NCBI GenBank assembly: GCA_903970125.1
Contig: CAJCHW010000064.1
Span: 1-36,942, forward strand
From: Chlamydiota bacterium
GTDB taxonomy: Bacteria > Actinomycetota > Thermoleophilia > Solirubrobacterales > Solirubrobacteraceae
DNA length: 36,942 nt
Direction of reading: 5' to 3'
In this document: piece by piece, positions 8,864 through 16,889 of the stretch
How positions within the stretch are numbered: the stretch's first letter is position 1
Layout of the letters: every line of letters begins with the position of its first letter
Notes under the pieces: generated by a model
The model's database searches: none
Seen by the model: the letters and a program-made list of their open reading frames with translations, nothing else
What the model was told of the DNA's origin: nothing
Position numbers and translations under genes: made by a program

Positions 8864-10492
8864 GTGAGCAGCGAGATGAACCGACCGCGAGTAACCAGAC
8901 AAACGACGACCGAGTGGCTGCCGCTGCCCGCTGGTGTGCCGCTGTCGCATCACGGCTTCGACACTGCCCCAGTGCGGACGCAGGTGGTCGCTGGGCCACT
9001 TCAGTGGTGGTTGGAAGGCCGCGGTTGGGACGTATTACGGCCGGTTGTAGACCTGCTCACGGCCTGTCTGGCGACGGTGATCGCGCTGGGCGGCTTGCAC
9101 GCCACGGTGCGCGTCTCGGCCACCAATGCACCTTTGCTCGTGCTGCCGGCATTTGCACTGCTTTTGCTGTACCTGCGGGGGATGTACCGCTCGCGTTTGC
9201 GGGCGCTGCCGTTGGATGGCATTGCCCCGGGTTTGGGCGCCGTCTCGGTGGCTGTCATGGCCGTGGTCGTGCTGGGCGTCGTAGTCAACGGACACGCTCC
9301 GCAGGAGGCCTACTGGCTGCGCGGCTGGGTACTCGCGCTGGTGGCTGTTGGCGTGGGCCGCGCCGCGCTGGCGTTTAGCCAGCGGTTGGCACGCAGCTGC
9401 GGGCTGATCGGCCGCCCGGTGCTGATACTGGGCGCAGGTGTGGTCGGCTCGCAGGTCGCACGCCGGCTGGAGAGCCACCCGGAGTACGGGCTGCGGCCAC
9501 TCGGGTTCCTCGATGACCACCCACGCATGGCATCCGAGGTCGGCGAGAGCGATGTGCCGGTAGTGGGCACAGTCGACGATGTCGATGAGGTCGTGGCGAG
9601 CACTGGCGTGCGGCACCTGATCGTGGCGTTCTCCTCGGCTACAGACTCCCGCGTGAGCGCCCTCATACGACGCTGCCAGGAGCTGGGCGTCGAGGTCTCG
9701 GTGGTCCCGCGTATGTTCGACACGATCAACAACAGGGTCGGCTACGAGTCCGTTGGCGGTCTGCCGCTGCTGAGCTTTTCCAGCGTCAGTCCCAAGGGCG
9801 GGCAGTTCGCGGTCAAGCACGCTGCCGATCGTGTGCTCGCGACGCTGCTGCTCTTGGCCCTCTCGCTGGTGATGGCGTGCGTGGCGCTGGCGGTGCGACT
9901 GACCTCACCGGGCCCCGTGCTCTTCCGTCAGCGGCGTGTTGGCCGCGATGGCAAGCTTTTTGACCTCTACAAGTTCCGCTCGATGCGGATGTCCGAGTCG
10001 GGAAGCGGCGTGGGCGGCGACGGCGACCTCGGCGACGATTCAGATCTACCGTTGCTTGACAGCCGTGTGGGCCCGGTCACTATGGCCGGCGGTCGCGACG
10101 ACACGGCCTTCGGGGCTGGTACAGACACTGCCCCAGGCGGTGTCGAGGGCACCGACCGGCGCACTGTGGTCGGCCGCTTTATCCGGCGCACGGCCCTGGA
10201 CGAGCTGCCGCAGCTGATCAATGTGATCCGCGGCGAGATGAGCCTCGTCGGCCCGCGTCCGGAGCGCCCCGAGTTCGTCAACCTGTTCCGCGAGGAGGTG
10301 GCGCGCTACGGCGATCGCCACCGCGTCAAGTCCGGCATCACGGGCTGGGCGCAGGTGCACGGCTTGCGCGGCAACACATCGCTGGCCGAACGGGTCGAGT
10401 GGGACAACTACTACATCGCCCACTGGTCGCTCGGCCTGGACCTGAGGATCCTGCTGCTGACCGTGCTTGTGCTGTTCCGCGACGCGGAGTGA
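8864..10492 (+). CDS. Polyprenyl-phosphate sugar-1-phosphate transferase (initiating glycosyltransferase)
   Basis: 542 residues from GTG 8864, with GGGGATAGGA upstream; ATG 8876 is an alternative. Four hydrophobic segments (about 57-80, 88-105, 120-142, 152-172) precede a Rossmann-like CoA-binding_3 domain (GRPVLILGAGVVGSQVARRL, about 183-305). A fifth membrane segment (about 322-346) leads into the bacterial sugar transferase domain: SPGPVLFRQRRVGRDG, FDLYKFRSMR, RRTALDELPQLINVIRGEMS, LVGPRPERPEF, YGDRHRVKSGITGWAQVHG. This is the WbaP/CpsE/EpsL-type enzyme that transfers a hexose-1-phosphate from a nucleotide sugar to undecaprenyl phosphate, starting the repeat unit. Oddity: between KFRSM and GRFIRR (about 376-433) there is a Gly/Asp-rich stretch longer than usual, without the typical DPRVT element. 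The sugar specificity cannot be read. Confidence 0.93.
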   Translation: MSSEMNRPRVTRQTTTEWLPLPAGVPLSHHGFDTAPVRTQVVAGPLQWWLEGRGWDVLRPVVDLLTACLATVIALGGLHATVRVSATNAPLLVLPAFALLLLYLRGMYRSRLRALPLDGIAPGLGAVSVAVMAVVVLGVVVNGHAPQEAYWLRGWVLALVAVGVGRAALAFSQRLARSCGLIGRPVLILGAGVVGSQVARRLESHPEYGLRPLGFLDDHPRMASEVGESDVPVVGTVDDVDEVVASTGVRHLIVAFSSATDSRVSALIRRCQELGVEVSVVPRMFDTINNRVGYESVGGLPLLSFSSVSPKGGQFAVKHAADRVLATLLLLALSLVMACVALAVRLTSPGPVLFRQRRVGRDGKLFDLYKFRSMRMSESGSGVGGDGDLGDDSDLPLLDSRVGPVTMAGGRDDTAFGAGTDTAPGGVEGTDRRTVVGRFIRRTALDELPQLINVIRGEMSLVGPRPERPEFVNLFREEVARYGDRHRVKSGITGWAQVHGLRGNTSLAERVEWDNYYIAHWSLGLDLRILLLTVLVLFRDAE

Positions 10493-10502
10493 ACTGCAGC
10501 GT

Positions 10503-10522
10503 GGCCGCCGCGCGCGGCGGCC
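10503..10522. terminator. GC hairpin between convergent genes
   Basis: GGCCGCCGCGCGCGGCGGCC is a perfect 20-bp palindrome (8-bp stem around a CGCG centre). It lies 10 nt after the transferase stop and 49 nt before the stop of the convergent glycosidase-like gene. It lacks a U-tract and would serve either strand. Confidence 0.5.
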
Positions 10523-10571
10523 CCCCGCTCGTGTCGCGCACCGCCGGCGCGGGCGCGTCTAGGCGCGCCGA

Positions 10572-12038
10572 TCAGATCGAAAGTTGCGCCGCTGTGGTTG
10601 GGCTGGTGCCGTACGGGTAAAGCCGCACCGTCACACCGGTTGTTCCCAGCGACGCTGGCAGGCGGTCCGAGAAGGTGTTGGAGGTATCGAGCGTAAAGGT
10701 GTCGCCGTAGAGCATGTGGCCGTCCTTGAACGCTTCCAGCTCCATCACGCTGCCGACGGGGCCGGATCCGAAGGCAACTATGCCGTTTGTCTCGGGCCCA
10801 AGGTGCAGGACCACAGGGGAAGGCTGGGCGAAAGGCGTCGCAAAAGCGCTCGCGAGCGCGTCAAACGACGGCTTGCGCGCTCCGCTGGCGGTGAGCACGC
10901 CGAATTCGTTACCCGCTGTGTCGCGCATCTTGTAGAGGATTGCGGCTGCCACGTAGGGCAGCCGCACGACGAGGTGGACGATGTTGGCCACGTTGACGGC
11001 TTGCAGTTGAGGGGTCACGCACGCCTGTTCTGCCTGTTCTGAGAACTCGGTCTGACCGGGTGTGCAGCTTGGGTACCCGAACTCGTCCAACCACAGAGGC
11101 TTGTTGTCGCCGGCTTGCAGCTGCACTTCATGGACGCTGCGTAACGCGCTGATCGTGAGCGTGTAGTAGTGGACGGCGAGCCCGTCGTAGTAGCCCTGAA
11201 TGCCTTCCGCGTACAGATCGCGTAGAAAGACCCCGTTTGACCCGACGAGCGCGCCGGCAAGGACTGCGATGTTCGGGTCGGCGGCTTTGATCGCGGGGTA
11301 GGCGGCCTTCAGGATGCGGGCGTACTCTTCCGCCTTGTCCGGCCCGGCGAGGTAGTTTTCGCCGTTATAGTCGGGCTCGTTCCAGACTTCGATGGCAGCC
11401 AGCGCGTTGCCATAGCGGTGCGCAAGTTCGGCAACGAAGTCGCCGTAGTAGGAGGGGTTCGACGGTGGCCATGCCGACGCCGTGCTGGCCTTGCTGGCAA
11501 CGCATTCGAGCTCTTCGGGCGCTGGTGCCGAGGAGGCCCAGCACGGGCTGCTCTGAACGACGGCTACCACCTTTAGGCCTGCGGCCGAGGCGGCATTGAT
11601 CACGGAGTCGAGGGCGGCCAGTGGGACAGGAGCGAGCTCGCCGGGCCCTTCTGGCTGCATCGCCGCCCAGCTCAGGTTGATGCGCAGCACCTGCGCATGC
11701 AACGCCTTGGCTTCGCTGACTTCGTGTTCGACTTCAGCGTTTGAGCCGTAGTTGGAGATCGTGACGCCCCTGAGCAGAGCCGTCGCCGGTTCCACCTGCG
11801 CCTGCGCCTGATTTTTCGTACTGCCCTTCCGCTTCTTCTTCTTCTTCTTCTTCTTGTGCTTTGCCTTGTGGTGCTTCTTGTCGCGCTTGTGTTTCTTGGT
11901 CGCGTGGGTCTTGCTCGCGTGCGCCGCGCCACTGGCCGCGGCTGCGGCAGAAAGTGCCGTAGCGGCGCAGAAGAGCGCCGCCAGGGCAAAGAAAAGGCTG
12001 ATTATCCGAGAGCGGGAGAGCATCCTTGGGTGGCGCAC
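10572..12038 (-). CDS. Secreted glycoside-hydrolase-like protein (clan GH-A TIM barrel) with Lys-rich N-terminus
   Basis: 488 residues from GTG 12038 (GGTAGG 5 nt upstream); ATG 12023 is a possible start. The signal peptide (RSRIISLFFALAALFCAATALSAAAA) is followed by a very basic tract (about 43-75: His/Lys-rich with eight consecutive Lys). The barrel then shows clan GH-A features: IEVWNEPDYNGENYLAG with E221 as likely acid/base, GYYDGLAVHYYT, and LWLDEFGYPS with E319 as likely nucleophile. Cellulase-superfamily enzymes such as GH39 and GH5 share this layout. The substrate is unknown; in this locus it may cut or remodel the exopolysaccharide. The cationic tract could bind acidic polymer or the wall. 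Its closest visible relative is the gene at 12850-14217, in the same orientation. Confidence 0.82.
   Translation of the reverse strand: MRHPRMLSRSRIISLFFALAALFCAATALSAAAAASGAAHASKTHATKKHKRDKKHHKAKHKKKKKKKKRKGSTKNQAQAQVEPATALLRGVTISNYGSNAEVEHEVSEAKALHAQVLRINLSWAAMQPEGPGELAPVPLAALDSVINAASAAGLKVVAVVQSSPCWASSAPAPEELECVASKASTASAWPPSNPSYYGDFVAELAHRYGNALAAIEVWNEPDYNGENYLAGPDKAEEYARILKAAYPAIKAADPNIAVLAGALVGSNGVFLRDLYAEGIQGYYDGLAVHYYTLTISALRSVHEVQLQAGDNKPLWLDEFGYPSCTPGQTEFSEQAEQACVTPQLQAVNVANIVHLVVRLPYVAAAILYKMRDTAGNEFGVLTASGARKPSFDALASAFATPFAQPSPVVLHLGPETNGIVAFGSGPVGSVMELEAFKDGHMLYGDTFTLDTSNTFSDRLPASLGTTGVTVRLYPYGTSPTTAAQLSI
11832..11855. repeat. (CTT)8 trinucleotide repeat encoding a Lys run
   Basis: Eight perfect CTT copies on the plus strand (AAG on the coding strand) encode Lys-8 in the glycosidase-like protein, inside a wider Lys/His-rich segment. 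Slippage would change the number of lysines without shifting the frame. Confidence 0.95.
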
Positions 12039-12252
12039 TGGAACCTACCGTGTTGACCCAGTCAGGTGCGCCGCCTGGCTGCATCGCGGGCCCTCACTGG
12101 ACGAATCCCGGCCTGCAAACGCGCGGGAATGGCATCTGCTGCGGTCACCGTGACAAGAGCACGATCGCCGCCAACCGGGCACCAACGCGATCCTACGCGA
12201 TCGAGCCGGGCGGAGTCACCACCTGCTCTCGGCGGATTGGGGCGGTCCCAGC

Positions 12253-12282
12253 TTGTCGCACGCGCCTCGGGGCGGCTATGAT
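12253..12282 (+). promoter_or_regulatory. Sigma-A-like promoter for the universal stress protein gene
   Basis: TTGTCG (12253-12258), an 18-nt spacer and TATGAT (12277-12282) give a good housekeeping-type promoter, with transcription from about 12289 and a leader of about 65 nt. The rest of the 315-nt gap 12039-12353 holds no gene that I can support. Confidence 0.5.
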
Positions 12283-12353
12283 CGGCGCCGCGTCGACAGG
12301 CGCCCAGCGGTTGGCCAGACCAGCGTGAGACTCGACGACTCCTAAGGGGAAGC

Positions 12354-12797
12354 ATGTTCAAGACCGTGGTGGTGGGAACAGACGGCTCGGAGACGGCCAC
12401 CCAGGCTGTGCGCCAGGCAGTCGAACTGGCGAAGGCGCTGGGGGCGTCGATGGAGATCGTCAGCGCCTATGAGCCGGTGCCGGCGCAACGCCTGCGTCAG
12501 GAGCGTCGCGAGACGCCGGAGGAATTGCAGTGGGCGATCAATCCACGCGAGGACGTGGAGTCGACGTTGGAGGCGGCAGCTGAGATTGCCCGCGAAGCGG
12601 GACTGGAGGCAAACACGCATCCTCGCCAGGGGGACCCTGCGGACGCGGTGTTGGATGTGGCCGAGGAGCGCGGGGCGGACCTGATCGTGGTTGGCAACAA
12701 GGGCATGACCGGGGCCAAACGGTTCCTACTCGGGTCGGTGCCCAACAAGGTCTCCCATCACGCTCCCTGTTCGGTGTTGATCATCCGCACGACCTGA
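12354..12797 (+). CDS. Universal stress protein (UspA family)
   Basis: 147 residues, typical length; AAGGGGA lies about 5 nt before the ATG. The fold markers are present: MFKTVVVGTDGSETATQAVRQAVELA at the start (first strand with the conserved Asp), GDPADAVLDVAEERGADLIVVG, then GNKGMTGAKRFLLGSVPNKV, matching the ATP-binding G-x2-G-x9-G-S/T motif, and final strand CSVLIIRTT. ATP-binding Usp proteins act in the cytoplasm in stress and dormancy responses. It stands alone on the plus strand between two paralogous minus-strand glycosidase-like genes and has its own promoter, so it may have no direct role in polysaccharide assembly. Confidence 0.95.
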   Translation: MFKTVVVGTDGSETATQAVRQAVELAKALGASMEIVSAYEPVPAQRLRQERRETPEELQWAINPREDVESTLEAAAEIAREAGLEANTHPRQGDPADAVLDVAEERGADLIVVGNKGMTGAKRFLLGSVPNKVSHHAPCSVLIIRTT

Positions 12798-12805
12798 TCA
12801 GGCGA

Positions 12806-12821
12806 CGGGGCAGCGGCCCCG
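12806..12821. terminator. Hairpin between convergent genes
   Basis: CGGGGC-AGCG-GCCCCG, a perfect 6-bp stem with a 4-nt loop, 8 nt after the Usp stop and 28 nt before the stop of the convergent glycosidase-like gene. No U-tract follows. Confidence 0.45.
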
Positions 12822-12849
12822 GCCGCGCGGATGCACCTCGGCGAGGGGC

Positions 12850-14217
12850 TCAGGCCCGCGCTGATGCGCCGGTGAGGGGGCTCATTCCCTCCTGGTAGAC
12901 GCGCAGCCTGAGCCCGCTGGTACCAAGCTGGCTGGGGAGCGTAACCGAGTAGGTGTTGAAACGGCTGAGGCCAAAAACGGCCAGGTACTCGCGCTTGTGG
13001 TGCTTTGAGACTTCGAGCTTCATGAAGTCGCCGACCGGCGCCGAGCCGCTTGCCACGAGCTTGCCGTCGCGGTGGCGAACACGGAGCGTTACCGGCGCGG
13101 GGTTGCCGAAGGGCGAAGCAAAGACGCCGGCCATCGCGGCAAACGACGGCTTGTGCGCACCTGCGGCGGTCAACACACCGAAGTCTTCGCCACCGGAATC
13201 GGTGAGCTTGTAGAGCACCTCGGCGCCGACATACGGGGTGTGCGCGAGCGTGCGGGTCAGGTTGACGATGTTTTTGGCCTGGACCTTGGCCGTAACGCAC
13301 GACTGTTCCTTCTGGACCTGTTCCTTGGGCCAGCAGGTCGGCCAGCCCACCTCGGTCAGCCACAGTGGCTTGGTGTCGTGGTACCTCGTCTGGACCTTAT
13401 GGATCGCCCGCAGTGAGGCCAGGGTGTCGCTGTAGAAGTGCACGGCGAGTGCGTCGTAGTAGCCCTGGATGCCGTCTGCGTACAGGTCGCTCAAAAACAC
13501 GCCGTTGGAGCCTACGAAGGCGCCACCGAGCACCGCGATTTCGGGATCGGCGCTCTTGATCGCGGGGTATGCGGCCTTCAAAAGGCCGGCATACACTTCA
13601 GCCTTGTTTGGCCCCGCCAGGTAGTTTTCGCCGGCGAAGTCAGGCTCGTTCCAGATTTCAATCGCGTCTAGCTTGTTGCCGAAACGGTGCGCGAGTGCGC
13701 CTACGAACGCGCCGAAAGTTGCGGGATTCGACGGTGGCCACGCATCAGCTTGTGATTCGCCCCCGGGCACACAGGCACTCTCGATTGCAGCGGGCGCCGA
13801 CGAGGCCCAGCAAGGCGTGCTCTGGACGAGGGCTATGACCCTGAGCCCGCTGGCCGCTGCGCTGTTGACGAAGTTTTCAAGCTCACCTCCCCAGGAGGTG
13901 GAGGTCTGGCCCTGTTCTGGTTCCAGCACAGCCCACCGCAGTTCGATCCGGACGACCTTGGCATGGAGCGCTTTCGCCTCCGAGATCGTTGCCTGTGCTT
14001 CGGCTTCGCTGGCGCCGCCGGGGACGTTGACCCCCAGCAGGAGGGATTCGTCGCGCTTACTCTTGAGTTTTTTGGCGTGGTGCTTGGCGGCAACGGCATG
14101 GGCACCCGCGGTAGCAGCGGGCCCAACGGCTGCGCAGGCCACCGCGATGCATCCCAGCAAAAGAGCCCACGTGCGAGAGCGTGTGGCGGTCACCTGGAGC
14201 TTGTGTTGGCGGGGCAA
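12850..14217 (-). CDS. Secreted glycoside-hydrolase-like protein (clan GH-A), paralogue of the 10572-12038 product
   Basis: 455 residues from TTG 14217, a start supported by GGAGG (14228-14224) 6 nt upstream; GTG 14193 is the alternative. A signal peptide (RSRTWALLLGCIAVACAAVGPAATAGAHA) is followed by a shorter basic tract (KHHAKKLKSKR). The catalytic domain parallels the neighbouring paralogue almost block by block: SEAKALHAKVVRIELRW, LVQSTPCWASSAPA, DAWPPSNPATFG, IEIWNEPDFAGENYLAG (E191, acid/base), GSNGVFLSDLYADGIQGYYD and LWLTEVGWPTC (E289, nucleophile). The pair looks like a tandem duplication, with the Usp gene now lying between on the opposite strand. Differences lie mainly in the N-terminal tract and the loop after the nucleophile. 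Likely role: hydrolysis or transglycosylation of surface glycan outside the membrane; substrate unknown. Confidence 0.82.
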   Translation of the reverse strand: MPRQHKLQVTATRSRTWALLLGCIAVACAAVGPAATAGAHAVAAKHHAKKLKSKRDESLLLGVNVPGGASEAEAQATISEAKALHAKVVRIELRWAVLEPEQGQTSTSWGGELENFVNSAAASGLRVIALVQSTPCWASSAPAAIESACVPGGESQADAWPPSNPATFGAFVGALAHRFGNKLDAIEIWNEPDFAGENYLAGPNKAEVYAGLLKAAYPAIKSADPEIAVLGGAFVGSNGVFLSDLYADGIQGYYDALAVHFYSDTLASLRAIHKVQTRYHDTKPLWLTEVGWPTCWPKEQVQKEQSCVTAKVQAKNIVNLTRTLAHTPYVGAEVLYKLTDSGGEDFGVLTAAGAHKPSFAAMAGVFASPFGNPAPVTLRVRHRDGKLVASGSAPVGDFMKLEVSKHHKREYLAVFGLSRFNTYSVTLPSQLGTSGLRLRVYQEGMSPLTGASARA

Positions 14218-14297
14218 TTAGAACCTCCGATTTGCCGCTGCCCACAGCGAATGCGTGGGCGTTTTTCAAGTTCAGCCGCCAGCGGGTCTGTGCCACC

Positions 14298-14417
14298 GTG
14301 AGCACGGCTGAGCGGGTACGCTCTCAGCCGGTGTCTCCGAGCTGGATTTGGATGCAGGTCGCGATCGTCGTGTTCGTGCTGGCGGGCATCATCATTGCGA
14401 TCACGAAGCTAGCGTAA
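14298..14417 (+). CDS. Small single-pass membrane protein (39 residues)
   Basis: A GTG at 14298 opens a 39-codon frame ending in TAA at 14417. The product has a short hydrophilic N-terminus (STAERVRSQPVSPSWIW) and one strong hydrophobic segment (MQVAIVVFVLAGIIIAITK) that must be a membrane helix. It is divergent from the glycosidase-like gene (80 nt apart) and ends 57 nt before the convergent phosphatase gene. The clear amphipathic-to-hydrophobic design, with Pro-Ser-Trp-Ile-Trp just before the helix, looks like selected coding sequence. Function is unknown. An in-frame extension upstream to 14181 overlaps the other gene and is not convincing. No strong Shine-Dalgarno precedes the GTG. Confidence 0.6.
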   Translation: MSTAERVRSQPVSPSWIWMQVAIVVFVLAGIIIAITKLA

Positions 14418-14435
14418 CGCGTTGGCGGCAGCGCG

Positions 14436-14453
14436 GGGCCGCATTAATGGCCC
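14436..14453. terminator. Hairpin between convergent genes
   Basis: GGGCC and GGCCC arms with an 8-nt AT-rich loop (GCATTAAT), between the stop at 14417 and the convergent phosphatase stop at 14475. The stem is short, so confidence is low. Confidence 0.3.
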
Positions 14454-14474
14454 TGAGGACGCGCCGGCCGTCGA

Positions 14475-15260
14475 TTATGGCTGGCGGCGCCATTTCCGCC
14501 ACCGGTTCTTGGTGGGCGAGATCGGCACGGTCACGGCGGGTCTCGGCGGGATCTCGCGGCTCTCCAGGATCGCGAGGGGTACTTCACGAGTCAGCCAGTC
14601 GGCGAGCCCGCCCAAGCCGGCTTGCTCAAGCTCGCCCACGGCTCCCGGCGGCCTCCTCACGATCGAGTGGAAATCGGACGCCACGTTGTGGACCAGATCG
14701 GCCTCGAACAGCGCCAGCGCAAAGCGGCGGACGACCCCGCCGAACCGACCGACAAGGGAGCCGGCTGTAATCGAGGTCAGGGCTCCGTCGTCGACGAGCG
14801 CTTGCAGTAGCGGGGGGTCGCGATGAAAGATGGCGCATCGCTCTGGATGCGCCAACACCACCCGGTGGCCGCGGGCCTGGAGGTCGTCGATGGTGGCTTC
14901 GATACCGGGCGCGAAAACGCTTGCTGGTGGCTCAAGCAGAAGGCACTCGCCGCCGCCGAGACCCAGTCTTAGGAGCTCGTCGGGATCGAGCTCGGGAATG
15001 CGCGCCAACGCGATCTCGGCTCCTGAAAGGACATCGATGGCGGCGGTGGTGTGCGCGCCGTCGGCGAGTCGGGCGTTGAGCTCCGTCACGGCACGCGTGA
15101 TCGTGGTGCTCTCGTTGTAGAACTGCGAGCTGACGTGGGGTGTGGCCACCAGCCGTTCGGCACCGTTTGCTTGCGCCGCCGCCACGAGTGCGAGGGACTC
15201 CTCGATGGTTCCGGGGCCGTCGTCGACGCCGGGTAGCACGTGGCAGTGCAGGTCGATCAC
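14475..15260 (-). CDS. CpsB/YwqE-type PHP-domain protein-tyrosine phosphatase
   Basis: 261 residues from GTG 15260, placed so that the conserved VIDLHCHVLPGVDDGP opens the protein as in CpsB/YwqE/Wzb-type enzymes (about 250 residues). TTG 15266 is possible; longer in-frame extensions overlap the divergent flippase gene and look non-coding. Metal-binding PHP motifs follow: ATPHVSSQFY, SGAEIAL, VVLAHPERCAIF and VASDFHS. The family uses a manganese-dependent PHP fold to remove phosphate from tyrosines of the BY-kinase that controls capsule or exopolysaccharide chain length. Its presumed substrate is the Wzz-BY-kinase fusion at 23828-25396, which is not adjacent. Gly-rich GGGECLLLEPP is the usual family segment. 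It is divergent from the flippase gene, with 136 nt between. Confidence 0.88.
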   Translation of the reverse strand: MIDLHCHVLPGVDDGPGTIEESLALVAAAQANGAERLVATPHVSSQFYNESTTITRAVTELNARLADGAHTTAAIDVLSGAEIALARIPELDPDELLRLGLGGGECLLLEPPASVFAPGIEATIDDLQARGHRVVLAHPERCAIFHRDPPLLQALVDDGALTSITAGSLVGRFGGVVRRFALALFEADLVHNVASDFHSIVRRPPGAVGELEQAGLGGLADWLTREVPLAILESREIPPRPAVTVPISPTKNRWRKWRRQP

Positions 15261-15396
15261 GCGCAATACGTTACGCGGCGGCGGCGACACGGGTAGCGAG
15301 TCAGCGCGGTGCCACGCGACCAAATCGCCCGAGGCGCGCGTTACCGTGGCTAAAGCAGGAGCACTGTCGCGCTCACGAACAGGACTGCCCACCCCT

Positions 15397-16860
15397 ATGT
15401 CGACCTCCGCCCGCCATGCCACGCGAAAGCGCGCTGGCCGCGACATCGCCATGCAGGTGGTGGTACGCGTGGGCAACCTCGCGCTCGGGGTTGTTGTCAC
15501 GGCGCTCGTGGTGCGGCACCTCGGCCAATCAGGTTACGGGCAGTGGTCAACCGCGCTGGTGGTTCTGAGTTTGGTCGCTTACTTCATGAACTTCGGTATG
15601 GAGTCGGTGGCGGTGCGCGAAGCGGCGCGTCAACCGCAGCGCGAGCACGAGTGGATTGGCGCAGTCATCTTCCTGCGGCTCGTGTTGATCGTTCCGGTGA
15701 CGCTTGCCTCCGTGGGGGCAATGGTCCTGCTGCACCGCAGCCACGAGATGCTCGTTGCGAGCTTGATCCTGGCGGTCGCGATGCCGTTCGGGGGCGTCAG
15801 CTCGCTCGGGTTGCTGTTCCAGCTGCGTGTGGACAACAGGGTGCCGATGCTCGTGCTGAGCATACGGTCCATCCTCTGGACGGCTGCTGTCGTTGCGATC
15901 GTTGTGCAAGGCGGCGGCATGGTGTGGCTGGCGATCGCGATGGCGGCGACCAACGCCGCTGGTTCCGCGGTGCAGGCGGTGGCCGCATGGCGCCTCGAGG
16001 CCCGCTGGCCGCGGCCGTCGCGCGCGCAGCTGCGGCCATTAATTCATGCGGGCATGTCCGTGGGCATCGCTGGGGTCCTTGTAACCGCGTACGCGCGCAT
16101 CGATCAGGTGATCGTCTACGGCTTGGGCAGCAGCAGGCAGGCGGGGCTCTACGGAGCCGTCTACAACGTCCTCGACCAGTCCCATTTTGTTCCGCTCTCG
16201 ATCCTTACGACCCTGGCGCCCGTGCTGGCGGCGTCGTGGCCGGGCGATCGCGCAAAGCTGCTGCGCACGGCACGGCTGATCGCGGAGCTGCTGGCGGTGA
16301 CTTCGTTCGGCGCTCTCGCGTTCGCGATTGTCGCTGCGGGGCCGTTCGTGCACCTGGTGTTTGGCCCCGGTTTTGCTCATGCTGCCCCGGCGCTGCCTGT
16401 GCTTGGCGGCGCCTTCGTGTTGATCTGCATGGGCTATCTGACCTTCAACTTGCTGTTGGTCCTGGAGCTTGAAAAGCGTCTGTTATCGATTGCGGTGGCG
16501 GCACTCGTCTTCAATGTCGTGGGCAACGTCATTCTGGTGCCATGGGTCGGATTCATCGGAGCAGCGTGGATGACCGTGGCCACGGAGGCAATGGTCCTGC
16601 TTCTGGCAGTGCGTCTGATAATGCAGAAGCTTGAGCTTTCGCATCGTGAGCTCTCGCAGCTGCATCCAGGCCGGATGCTGCGAACAGCGCTCGCCGCGTC
16701 GGTGTTGGGTGCAGTGCTTGACGTCATGCGGATCGTCCACGTGCCGTTCGGTGCACTCGTAGCTGCCGCCTGTGCTGCGTACCCGGCGCTTTTGTTTGCC
16801 CTGCGGGCACTTTCGCTCGACGATGTGCGACTGGTGCTCAGGCGCGGCGAGCAGGCCTGA
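15397..16860 (+). CDS. Wzx-type polysaccharide flippase (MVF/MATE-like superfamily)
   Basis: 487 residues from ATG 15397; the frame is open upstream to 15142 but that part opposes the phosphatase gene. The N-terminus TRKRAGRDIAMQVVVRVGNLALGVVVTALVVRHLGQSGYGQWSTALVV is the standard opening of polysaccharide-biosynthesis flippases, with the RxLGxxxYGxW motif after the first helix. About 12-14 hydrophobic segments follow, with the internal RIDQVIVYGLGSSRQAGLYGAVYNVLDQ repeat element in mid-protein. It should move undecaprenyl-diphosphate-linked repeat units across the membrane to the polymerase. It is the only flippase candidate in this window, while two polymerase-like proteins are present. It ends 29 nt before the convergent glycosyltransferase stop. 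Confidence 0.9.
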   Translation: MSTSARHATRKRAGRDIAMQVVVRVGNLALGVVVTALVVRHLGQSGYGQWSTALVVLSLVAYFMNFGMESVAVREAARQPQREHEWIGAVIFLRLVLIVPVTLASVGAMVLLHRSHEMLVASLILAVAMPFGGVSSLGLLFQLRVDNRVPMLVLSIRSILWTAAVVAIVVQGGGMVWLAIAMAATNAAGSAVQAVAAWRLEARWPRPSRAQLRPLIHAGMSVGIAGVLVTAYARIDQVIVYGLGSSRQAGLYGAVYNVLDQSHFVPLSILTTLAPVLAASWPGDRAKLLRTARLIAELLAVTSFGALAFAIVAAGPFVHLVFGPGFAHAAPALPVLGGAFVLICMGYLTFNLLLVLELEKRLLSIAVAALVFNVVGNVILVPWVGFIGAAWMTVATEAMVLLLAVRLIMQKLELSHRELSQLHPGRMLRTALAASVLGAVLDVMRIVHVPFGALVAAACAAYPALLFALRALSLDDVRLVLRRGEQA

Positions 16861-16889
16861 CGCGGGCTGCGGCGCCCGGGGAACGCCGG

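Noticed and set aside
12040-12065. ECF-type promoter (GGAAC-N16-GTC) before the Usp gene
   Set aside because: It is about 290 nt from the gene, very short as a motif, and a better sigma-A promoter lies closer.
12026-12328. Plus-strand open frames before the Usp gene
   Set aside because: No ribosome site or motif, and the promoter of the Usp gene lies inside the region.
15142-15396. Upstream extension of the flippase frame
   Set aside because: It opposes the phosphatase N-terminus and the family-typical N-terminus begins near 15397.
15261-15500. Upstream extension of the CpsB-type phosphatase
   Set aside because: The family starts at the IDLHCH motif; the extension is low in motif content and overlaps the flippase start.
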